Source: Anastrepha obliqua (taxonomy: Eukaryota; Arthropoda; Insecta; Diptera; Tephritidae). Taken from it: a stretch of 64,000 nt of DNA. Location: positions 115,785,879 through 115,849,878 of the forward strand of contig NC_072896.1 in NCBI RefSeq assembly GCF_027943255.1, given 5' to 3'. Every line of letters begins with the position of its first letter. Position 1 is the stretch's first letter. Under the pieces are notes generated by a model. It was not told the DNA's origin, ran no database searches, and saw only the letters and a program-made list of their open reading frames with translations. The position numbers were made by a program, and so were the translations under genes. This document shows, piece after piece, positions 1-9,500 of this stretch.

Positions 1-129
1 GGAGATTCTGCGATTTTTCCATATGACGTCATATTTAACACTTACCAACTAGACAGCAATGGACCAAATATCGGCAATAAAATATATTAGTTTGAAACCA
101 ATTGCGCAAAAATTTTACTTAAAATAATG
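1..129. other. Unassigned nuclear sequence at window start
   Basis: No gene or RNA could be recognised here. It directly precedes the RT fragment and may belong to the same decayed retrotransposon, but no coding frame supports that. Confidence 0.3.
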
Positions 130-717
130 GATTTCTTTTCCCTCAAACTAATAAAGAGGGTAGGTCTTTTTACCTTCGTAATCAAAAGTTATATAAACCT
201 CATCAGTCGTTCCACGCCTTGCTCTGTCAAGGTAGGAAAGAACTCTCCGAATCTTTCAATACCGAGCGTGAGTTCAGGCAAAGCGATCAACTATCGTGCG
301 ATCTCTTCAACTTCCTCATGAGGGTATCTAGGCACCGCAGTCACAACAACAAACGATGTCAGCCTGAGGATAAGCCCACGAATCACGCTAGCTAATAGAT
401 GTTCCTATGGTCTCCATAAGCAAATGTGTAACAGAGACCTCTCTCGTACGACAAAACTAACACTCTACAAGACGTTCATCTCACACGTGGTACTTTATGG
501 CGCTGAAGCATGGGTTGTATTGCAGACTGATGCAGCCGCTCTTGGGGTATTCGGGAGAAAGATACTTCGGAATATCGTTGGTCCTCCTCGTCTTGGCGGT
601 AACTACTGCCGCCGAATAAACCACGAGCTGTTTGAGCTCCGCGACGTTGAGGACATTGTTAAGCGCGTTAATATTCAGCGCTTCCGCAGGCCATATATCC
701 TTGATCAGACCATATAA
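130..717 (+). pseudogene. Non-LTR retrotransposon reverse transcriptase fragment (RTE-like), broken
   Basis: Remnant of a LINE reverse transcriptase, which copies element RNA at the chromosomal target. From about 249 one frame reads FNTEREFRQSDQLSCDLFNF, matching the FRQGD..SCDLFN block of insect RTE-type RTs. The next conserved block (YLGTAVTTTNDVSL, then NRDLSRTTKLTLYKTFISH and YGAEAW) begins at 325 in a frame shifted by one base and runs to a stop at 717. The segment normally between them, including the catalytic YADD motif, is absent. In the upstream part (about 130-249) only the short string CSVKVGK is recognisable, in yet another frame. The copy therefore has frameshifts plus an internal deletion and cannot be active. 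Clade assignment is from remembered motif similarity. Confidence 0.7.
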
Positions 718-1834
718 GTAAGTAGGAAAGTAAGAAAGTTGAGTCTATTAAACTAACTGCGTCCATCTATCCACTTGAGCTTGATGGCTATTTAACGCCG
801 GAATGTGTCCTACTAACAAACGCATCGAATCCCATCGAGCTCAAACCATATCTGCGCATTGTGGAAGGTTTCGTCGTCAAGGTAGATTTTCAAACTTTCA
901 GACCAAATACTTCTTCTTTGCTCAATTTGACGTTTAAAACGCGAACTAAGACTTGAAAGTCGTGCACTCATAAATGGGAAGTCGGATTTATTAAATTTTT
1001 TTTCTGATGCCAAAACATGGCAACTAAATGAAAATGTTAGCTTAAATTTTCCAGATATTACAAGAACCATTTGTTATTCTTGCCACCGTAAATTGTAAGC
1101 TACGATACTGGCAATAAAATATTAAAAACCATTTCACTATAGCCAATTAGCAGCGTATATCCATTTGATTAAATGTAGGCGACTATTGCCAGTAAAGGGG
1201 TAATCCTTACATCCCAAAACTTGACTTTTACACTCAAAGCACACAGGTGCACGCACTTGCACACAAACTGGCCGGTTTTTTAATTTTATTGCTGTGACAT
1301 AACCATTTCGAACCTTTTGAACTGTTCACAGTTTTGGCTATTAGCCAGAACATCGTAGGTTTACCCTGCAGCAAATCGAAGTAATTCAGAAGTAGAGTGA
1401 ATCCAACTCTCACGACGATGGTACTGGTACGCGCCCTAACCACAATTCAATGCTTTAACTGCTTATTTTAAGCTGTGATGTTTCTTTTTCCTTGTTCACT
1501 CAGGGTCTTGACAAGACTCTTGCATTGTACTCGGTTCTGAGCTGCTATTTTGCGCCGTCCGCTGTGATGTCGACATCTGCTAGCTCGCGCAACACCGACT
1601 TTCTCTAAACATTCTTTAGCCGAACGTGACCTCAGCACCCTTCTGGGCTCCTCGTTTGTAGATCTGCACACCGCGTCGTTGTTGATGGTGTTCGGCCAAA
1701 TCAGATTGAGGTGTGCTGGCCATAAACTGGACTTAAGCTACGGACTCTCTAATATTCTTAAAAACTTTGAGTTCATCCCCTTGGTACTGGATCATTGTAC
1801 ACTCTCGCTAGGTCCGAGTAGAACTCTTTCCATT
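718..1834. other. Nuclear intergenic sequence, nothing recognised
   Basis: About 1.1 kb between two retrotransposon remnants. Short open frames occur on the minus strand (813-1070, 1234-1443, 1468-1671) but have no recognisable domain, so they are treated as chance. No tRNA, terminal inverted repeat or tandem repeat was seen. Confidence 0.4.
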
Positions 1835-2765
1835 CATATTCCCTGACGGCTCCAAGTTGAACGAAAGAGTTGGTGGGGGAGTAGTCTGCGAGGAGCTCTC
1901 CATTAAGCTCAAATTTAGGCTTCTGCACCACTGTAGTGTTTTCCAAGCCGAGGTAGGCGCAATTAAGGAAGCTGCGGATTTGATGGCTTACTTGTGTAAT
2001 TACTGTAAAGGATGTAAATATCTACTCTGGCAGCCAAGTGGCAATTAGGGTCTTTTACTCGCTGCTTGTGCGTTCGAAATTAAACGGGGAATGCTTGACT
2101 TCTCTATCTATTGCATCCGAATACTTCGATATTAGCCTCATTTGGGTTCCCAGTCACAGCGGCAGACAGGGAAACTGCTGGGCTGATGACCTTGCTGGAT
2201 AGGGGATCTTGGAGATGGTTTCATCGCAAAATGAGCGGATTGAGGTTCCCTTGAGAACTTGTGGTCTGCTCCTGAAAAGATGGACCTCACGTCAACTCAG
2301 CAAGCGCTGAGCTAGTACGCAAACGTGCAAAATGCGAGATCCTTCTGGACTCGAGTAGATCGTGGGCACTCGAGGGAACTTCTAAGGCTAACAAAGCCGC
2401 AGCTCTCGAATTTGGTTGGCTTGTGATTGCTTTAAGCTCCTTCTGCAGAACCTATCTGGAGGATGAGATGGAATCATCTCAGCTGCCCTGCGCTCCTCGG
2501 GCTATATTTGCGAATGTAGCAGGTTTAAATTTCACACAACTGGTGAAATTCGTCAGTACTTTGAAGCGGTTAATACGAACGTAAATCGCCACTGCTGCTC
2601 GTCTCCTTTAATCCAAAGCCCCTTCTTCTTTTTTTCCACCTGTCTGGCTCTTTCCCCTCTCCTTTCCCATCATCTCACCATCTATGGTATCACAACGGAT
2701 ACATTTTGAATGTTTGTCCAAGTGGGCGCCTCCCAAAGGCAGCCTAATCTAACCTAATCAACTCA
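1835..2765 (+). pseudogene. LINE fragment: RNase H domain and 3' end (I/Jockey-type), broken
   Basis: 3' portion of a second non-LTR element. From about 1842 the frame reads FPDGSKLNERVGGGVVCEEL, containing the DGS catalytic aspartate context of LINE RNase H, then HCSVFQAEV.AIKEAADL with the catalytic glutamate. The frame stops at 2048. Further blocks reappear in shifted frames: SLIWVPSHSG near 2140 (the WVPSHSGIxGN motif), LLKRWTSRQLSKR near 2270, EDEMESSQ near 2462 and GLNFTQLVKFVSTLKR near 2525. Stops and frameshifts make it non-functional. The non-coding tail to 2765 ends in a TAATCTAACCTAATC stretch typical of fly LINE 3' ends. RNase H removes template RNA during element copying. Exact family (I, LOA or R1-like) cannot be fixed by eye. 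Confidence 0.65.
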
Positions 2766-3766
2766 AAACCGCGCGCCAACTGTCCCGCTCTGTATCCATT
2801 TTGCACTAGTTCAGAGCCAGTTCCAAAATGTGCAGTGCGAGAGCAACGCTGTAGGCGACTTCTCACATATCTTACCACGCAAGTAAGCAGGTGTGAGCTG
2901 CTGTGGTGTAGCTATGTCTGCGTATGTTGGCTTTAACGCAAAGCCAAGTTAAGGCAGCAAATGTGGCGACACAATTTTCTAAATGATTTTTTCCTACGCT
3001 TCTACTCTTCCTATGGCTTTTCCAAATTTTACAAACTTTTAATGGCTCATAAAATATTGAAGGTAATGACCATAACTTGAACATTGAATGGTCAAATGAA
3101 CTATACCGCGACGGAGAGAGGATAGAAGAATAGGAGAGTAAGAAAGTAAGGCCAAAGAGCGTTTGAAGAGGATAGCAAACTTTGGTAGGCAAGTGGAATT
3201 TTGCAGAGTGAGTTACAAGCTGGTAATTGAAAGTACACGAGCGACGCTTGCTTTTGGTAAACATAACAAGCTCACTTGACATGTTGGGATTTGTTATGCT
3301 TTGCTGGTTGTTGTAGTGGTGGCAAGTGAAATGGTGGAGTGCAGCGCATTTTTAAGTTTCTCCACTTTTTACGTAGTTTTCTAGACTTTTTTGACTATTA
3401 GCAGCAGAGTTGCCTAATTTACTGGCTGCTGTCAGCGAAATGTTTTCGGATAATTGATTATTTTTTATTAATATAAAATTTAATAATTAATGTCAATTAA
3501 TCAATTAAATTTAATGTGTAGAAAACCTATTAAATGTGCGTTGTTGCGATGTAAAAGAAAACTTTGAAACCCGTTTTTGTGCCTTATGTATCCTGCCTGT
3601 AGATTGGATCAAAACGGCTGACCCGGTTCATGGCTTAGAAAATTTTATTTTTTATATTTTTATGTGAGAACTAATTCCGAATAATTAAACCACTAAAAAT
3701 AAGCGCTGGGCCTTAAGCTCATGTTACTACAAATTTAAGGGTAATTTTATATATCTAAGATACCCT
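2766..3766. other. Nuclear intergenic sequence, nothing recognised
   Basis: About 1 kb with no recognisable gene. A 136-codon minus-strand open frame (2872-3282) has no known domain. An AT-rich patch lies at about 3455-3520. Confidence 0.4.
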
Positions 3767-4329
3767 TTGATCAAAAAGTACCGGGAGTGTTTATCTGTTG
3801 ACTGCTTTCTTCGATTGCCAAGGCGTAGTGCGCCATGAGTACCTTCCATCGGGCCAGACAGTCAATAAAGAGTATTATTTATCCGTCTTGAAGCGTTTGA
3901 GAGAAGCTGTACGTGGCAAACGGCCGGAAATGTGGGCAAACAATTCTTGGATTTTGCATGATGATAACGCGCCATCGCACCGAGCCCAAATCATGCTGGA
4001 TTATTTGACCAATCGCGAAGTAAACACCATCGTGCAAGCACCGTATTAACCTGATATGGCCCCGTACGACTTCTTTTTGTTTCCCAAGTTGAAGTTACCA
4101 CTTCGTGGAAGGAGATTTCAGTCGATAGAGCAGATCAAAGAGAATGCGACGAAGGAGCTGAAGGCCATCTATTTGTCGGCCAACCAGGGGCGCTTGGATG
4201 ACTGGGTTAAACGTTGGCACATATGTGTTGCTTCAGACGGGTCATATTTTAAAAGAGATAAAATAAATTTGCCTGAAAATTTAACTCTGTTTTTTTTTTT
4301 ATTTTAACATTCCCGGTACTTTCCGATCA
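3767..4329 (+). mobile_element. Internally deleted mariner element (D34D), with both terminal inverted repeats
   Basis: A mariner DNA transposon copy. The left end (3767-3793) and the right end (4306-4329, inverted) share the core AAAGTACCGGGA.TGTT, so both termini are present. The interior keeps only the C-terminal half of the transposase: LTAFFDCQGVV..EYLPSGQTVNKEYYL, then HDDNAPSH with the second catalytic Asp, then PDMAPYDFFLFPKL with the third. The spacing between those two Asp residues is 34, diagnostic of mariner. In-frame TAA at 4047-4049 replaces the Ser of the usual APYSPD motif. The N-terminal DNA-binding region and first catalytic Asp are missing because the left terminus joins directly to the C-terminal half. 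The copy is inactive but could in principle be mobilised by an intact relative. Confidence 0.88.
3798..4307 (+). pseudogene. Mariner transposase, 3' half with a premature stop
   Basis: Two collinear open frames (3798-4046 and 4050-4307) in the same reading frame are separated by a single nonsense codon at 4047. The first codon of the first frame is TTG and does not represent the true transposase start, which is deleted. The C-terminus (RLDDWVKRWHICVASDGSYF) matches the mariner family ending. A full mariner transposase is about 345 residues; only about 170 remain. Confidence 0.88.
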
Positions 4330-4678
4330 TATTACATAGTTTTACAAATCTTTTTTATAGTTGTTATCAATGCTCGAGTTCTTCAGTAGGCTACTGAGTC
4401 GTTACCAAATCTGATTTTTCTGTTTAGTTGTGCATTCTTCCAGTATTTGAATGACAGACAGGTTGGCTGTATAGCAATCTGTGCAGCTTGGTTTAACGAA
4501 ATTTTTCAGGAGGTCACTCTCCCACCTTCTTGAAGTGTGGCCTATTCTAAAGCGCACGAACTTTTTGAGGTCTTGACTAGAGCAAACTGGTGGGTAATTT
4601 GACTTCATACCAGTGGGATTTTGTTCCTTATAGTGATGGTTCACTCTCTAGCAATCGACGAGTTAAAAACTTTATTCA
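4330..4678. other. Nuclear intergenic sequence between mariner and piggyBac
   Basis: About 350 bp with no recognisable gene. The minus-strand frame 4402-4644 has no known domain. It ends at the TTAA tetranucleotide (4679-4682) that marks the piggyBac boundary. Confidence 0.4.
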
Positions 4679-4907
4679 TTAACCTTTTCGACCCCAACTT
4701 TTTTCCTGTGGAACAAAAATGTTTTTTTAATTCTAATCCTTTTGTATTTGTTTAAGAAGCAATTGTCCAAAATTTTAAGTCGTCACGCCCCACGGTTTGA
4801 GCGCTGCCGAAAGTGGCTTGTGAGCAACTTTGGACAATGGTGGTGTACAAAATAAACACATTTTTTCTTTCGAACAACTTTTAATGATTTTGATTTATTT
4901 TGCAAAA

Positions 4908-6525
4908 TTAGGTATGATAAGACAAAAAACAATTTTTATTGTTATTACTGCAAAGGTGGACTTTGCATTTAAGGCATTTGGATATTGGGGTTCCTGCCTT
5001 GCACAATCTGCAAAGTTCCTTTTCACTAAAGACTATCCAATGCTCCATTTTATCGTACCGCTGTGAGACTGAAGGATTCGGTTGGAACCTGTACTTTTTC
5101 GTCTATTGGGAAGACACACTGCTTGATGAAGAGCCCAGGGATACTATCGAGCTAGCCCTTTCAACATTCGATGGTCGGCATTTCCCTTTTACGAGCGAAG
5201 TAGTGGCAGTAAGTAACTCATGAGCAATTTCTAGTTGAAATTTTCTTAGAGAAATATGCTTTCGCCTCGGGTTTATCAAGTTGAAATGCTTTCTATACAA
5301 TAGCCATGCGTTTGTAGCGGATGTTCCGAGGCACCAATACAAGATTCTTATCTACCATTTCTTTGAACGGTGGTTGACCTTGTAGAGCTCCATGAGCATG
5401 ACAGTCACATCTACTCCTCCCATTGTAGAAGCAACGATCGCAGGTCTTGCAACATCAATATAACCTTTTTCCTTTGGATTCCAACGTTTGCATATACCAA
5501 CAGGTTCAATGTTTTCACACGAGGATATAGGTTGAACTGGCTTATTGTCAAACCTTTTGACGCATACATTATTATTGTTGATTTCACATTTCATATCGAA
5601 AGATCCTCTTCCACGCTTTTTTAACTCAGCGTCTGTTGTGCAGTTTTTACGTACAGTTCTTGTTGCAAATATGCCCATTTCTTTCAACGAGATCAGAAGC
5701 CTTACTGACGTAAACCAATTATCGAAATAAAGCTTAAAATGTGTGTCCTTAGGAAGACCACTTGCCAAATATAAAACTATATCCGAAGATAGGCCTAATC
5801 CATAAGCAGGACAATTACTTTCCCCAACATACAACGTAAAGTCGTACACTAATCCAGAGGTTCTAGCACGCGTAAACATTTTCAGACCCCATTTCAGAGG
5901 CTTAGCAGGGTTGTATTGTTTAAATGACGATCGACCTGTAACAAAAATTGAAACTAAAATTTTAATTATGTCCTTTATGAATGTATACCTTTGAACGAAT
6001 TGATTTGTTTATCAATACTTTGATGTTCTTCCTGGGGTAGCTTTCCAAAATTTCTTTGAGACTGTCCAGTAAAGGACGTATTTTGTACAACTTGCCATAG
6101 TTCAAATCGCCTTTTTTGGATTGTTTAGTGTAATCCTTCAAATGTAAACATTGTTTTATTTTTTCAAACTTTCCGCGTGGCATTCTATCTGTTATAGCGG
6201 TAAGATTTAAATCTTTTGACCATGCCATTTTGAGTTGAGAGAATTTTGAAACACCCATGTACAACAAAATACCAATGTAGCGTTTAATATCTTCAACAGT
6301 GCATTTGAGCTCAATGCCGTATTCTTGCAGTGCATACAAATCTGTTTGTTGTGTGATCAAATCAAAAACTTGGCTATTAAAAAAAGTGCAAAAATATTCT
6401 ACTGGCGTCATCACATCGTCGATCTTCAAGGTATTTTCTTCCCAACTGGTCTCCGAAGGTACAAATGGTCTTTTCCTCCACTTTAGTGTCCTGGGGTCAA
6501 CTTTTTCAAAGCAATTATCAGCCAC
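4908..6525 (-). pseudogene. piggyBac transposase (DDE_Tnp_1_7), decayed, with a short intron
   Basis: Cut-and-paste transposase. Reading 6525 down to 4908: an N-terminal block (WRKRPFVPSETSWEENTLK, then PVEYFCTFFNSQVFDLI); a catalytic block with IDKQINSFKG (first Asp); GRSSFKQYNPAKPLKWGLK; YFDNWFTS (second Asp, about 5716); GGVD..ML.ELYKVN (third Asp, about 5395); and a C-terminal zinc-ribbon-like domain (LCRLCKAGTPISKCLKCKV). IDKQ is reached only after a one-base frameshift near 6017. A 53-bp GT-AG intron fits at 5936-5988, splitting the Lys-Gly-Arg-Ser motif in phase 1. In-frame TAG codons occur at 5352-5354 (where the family has Tyr) and about 5103-5105. All three catalytic Asp positions are recoverable, so decay is recent. 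The first in-frame codon is GTG beside the satellite, so the true start is missing. Confidence 0.85.
5936..5988 (-). other. Putative 53-bp intron of the piggyBac transposase
   Basis: On the minus strand the donor is AAAG|GTATAC and the acceptor TTTTTGTTACAG|GTCGATCG. Removing the segment joins ..NSFKG to RSSFKQY in one frame, restoring a highly conserved piggyBac motif, which is good evidence for a true intron. Fifty-odd bases is normal for a fly intron. Confidence 0.6.
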
Positions 6526-6526
6526 A

Positions 6527-9500
6527 CAAAATTGAGGGAGTTACAGCAACTTTTCCGAGGAGATTTGACAGTTTTGTTGTTTTCCAACCGATTTTCATGG
6601 TTTTTGCATATTTAGAAAGGCTGACGCTTCCACAATTACCTGCCGGAATTTCAGGCCAATCAGGGCAAAGCTTAACGAGTTATAACAATTCTACTGAAAG
6701 GATATATGTCAAAGTTTCAGGCCAATCAGAGCAAAATTGAGGGAGTTACAGCAACTTTTCCGTGGAGATTTGACAGTTTTGTTGTTTTCCAACCGATTTT
6801 CATGGTTTTTGCATATTTAGAAAGGCTGACGCTTTCACAATTACCTCCCGAAATTTCAAGCCAGTCAGGGCAAAGCTGAGCGATTTATGGCAATTCTACT
6901 GAAAGGATATATGTCAAAGTTTCAGGCTAATCAGAGCAAAATTGAGGGAGTTACAGCAACTTTTCCGAGGCGATTTGACAGTTTTGTTGTTTTCCAACCG
7001 ATTTTCATGGTTTTTGCATATTTAGAAAGGCTGACGATTCCACAATTACCTGCCGAAATTTCAGGCCAATCAGGGCAAAGCTGAACGAGTTATGACAATT
7101 CTACTGAAAGGATATATGTCAAAGTTTCAGGCCAATCAGAGCAAAATTGAGGGAGTTACAGCAACTTTTCCGTGGAGATTTGACAGTTTTGTTGTTTTCC
7201 AACCGATTTTCATGGTTTTTGCATATTTAGAAAGGCTGACGCTTTCACAATTACCTCCCGAAATTTCAAGCCAGTCAGGGCAAACCTGAGCGAGTTATGA
7301 CAATTCTACTGAAGGGATATATGTCAAAGTTTCAGGCCAATCAGAGCAAAATTGAGGGAGTTACAGCAACTTTTCCGAGGAGATTTGACAGTTTTGTTGT
7401 TTTCCAACCGATTTTCATGGTTTTTGCATATTTAGAAAGGCTGACGCTTTCACAATTACCTCCCGAAATTTCAAGCCAGTCAGGGCAAAGCTGAGCGATT
7501 TATGGCAATTCTACTGAAAGGATATATGTCAAAGTTTCAGGCCAATCAGAGCAAAATTGAGGGAGTTACAGCAACTTTTCCGTGGAGCTTTGACAGTTTT
7601 GTTGTTTTCCAACCGATTTTCATGGTTTTTGCATATTTAGAAAGGCTGACGCTTCCACAATTACCTGCCGAAATTTCAAGCCAATCAGGGCAAAGCTGAC
7701 CGAGTTATGACAATTCTACTGAAAGGATATATGTCAAAGTTTCAGGCCAATCAGAGCAAAATTGAGGGAGTTACAGCAACTTTTCCGTGGAGATTTGACA
7801 GTTTTGTTGTTTTCCAACCGATTTTCATGGTTTTTGCATATTTAGAAAGGCTGACGCTTTCACAATTACCTCCCGAAATTTCAAGCCAGTCAGGGCAAAG
7901 CTGAGCGATTTATGGCAATTCTACTGAAAGGATATATGTCAAAGTTTCAGGCCAATCAGAGCAAAATTGAGGGAGTTACAGCAACTTTTCCGAGGCGATT
8001 TGACAGTTTTGTTGTTTTCCAACCGATTTTCATGGTTTTTGCATATTTAGAAAGGCTGACGCTTCCACAATTACCTGCCGGAATTTCAGGCCAATCAGGG
8101 CAAAGCTTAACGAGTTATAACAATTCTACTGAAAGGATATATGTCAAAGTTTCAGGCCAATCAGAGCAAAATTGAGGGAGTTACAGCAACTTTTCCGAGG
8201 AGATTTGACAGTTTTGTTGTTTTCCAACCGATTTTCATGGTTTTTGCATATTTAGAAAGGCTGACGCTTCCACAATTACCTGCCGAAATTTCAAGCCAAT
8301 CAGGGCAAAGCTGACCGAGTTATGACAATTCTACTGAAAGGATATATGTCAAAGTTTCAGGCCAATCAGAGCAAAATTGAGGGAGTTACAGCAACTTTTC
8401 CGTGGAGATTTGACAGTTTTGTTGTTTTCCAACCGATTTTCATGGTTTTTGCATATTTAGAAAGGCTGACGCTTTCACAATTACCTCCCGAAATTTCAAG
8501 CCAGTCAGGGCAAAGCTGAGCGATTTATGGCAATTCTACTGAAAGGATATATGTCAAAGTTTCAGGCCAATCAGAGCAAAATTGAGGGAGTTACAGCAAC
8601 TTTTCCGTGGAGATTTGACAGTTTTGTTGTTTTCCAACCGATTTTCATGGTTTTTGCATATTTAGAAAGGCTGACGCTTCCACAATTACCTGCCGGAATT
8701 TCAGGCCAATCAGGGCAAAGCTGAGCGATTTATGGCAATTCTACTGAAAGGATATATGTCAAAGTTTCAGGCCAATCAGAGCAAAATTGAGGGAGTTACA
8801 GCAACTTTTCCGAGGAGATTTGACAGTTTTGTTGTTTTCCAACCGATTTTCATGGTTTTTGCATATTTAGAAAGGCTGACGCTTTCACAATTACCTCCCG
8901 AAATTTCAAGCCAGTCAGGGCAAAGCTGAGCGATTTATGGCAATTCTACTGAAAGGATATATGTCAAAGTTTCAGGCCAATCAGAGCAAAATTGAGGGAG
9001 TTACAGCAACTTTTCCGTGGAGATTTGACAGTTTTGTTGTTTTCCAACCGATTTTCATGGTTTTTGCATATTTAGAAAGGCTGACGCTTCCACAATTACC
9101 TGCCGAAATTTCAAGCCAATCAGGGCAAAGCTGACCGAGTTATGGCAATTCTACTGAAAGGATATATGTCAAAGTTTCAGGCCAATCAGAGCAAAATTGA
9201 GGGAGTTACAGCAACTTTTCCGAGGCGATTTGACAGTTTTGTTGTTTTCCAACCGATTTTCATGGTTTTTGCATATTTAGAAAGGCTGACGCTTCCACAA
9301 TTACCTGCCGGAATTTCAGGCCAATCAGGGCAAAGCTTAACGAGTTATAACAATTCTACTGAAAGGATATATGTCAAAGTTTCAGGCCAATCAGAGCAAA
9401 ATTGAGGGAGTTACAGCAACTTTTCCGAGGAGATTTGACAGTTTTGTTGTTTTCCAACCGATTTTCATGGTTTTTGCATATTTAGAAAGGCTGACGCTTT

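Larger units (their letters stand above)
4679..6526 (-). mobile_element. piggyBac-family transposon, 5'-truncated by the satellite array
   Basis: The 3' end (left, since the gene is on the minus strand) begins at a TTAA, the family's obligatory target, followed by CCTTTTCGACCCC, which resembles a piggyBac terminal repeat. The body carries a decayed transposase (4908-6525). At 6527 the sequence switches without a break to the 205-bp satellite, so the transposase N-terminus, the 5' terminal repeat and the second TTAA are lost. Confidence 0.75.

Noticed and set aside
2872..3282. 136-codon minus-strand frame as a nuclear gene.
   Set aside because: No recognisable domain and no clear splice or promoter context; it lies among transposon remnants.
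5370..5730. Plus-strand frames over the piggyBac region.
   Set aside because: Antisense shadows of the transposase.
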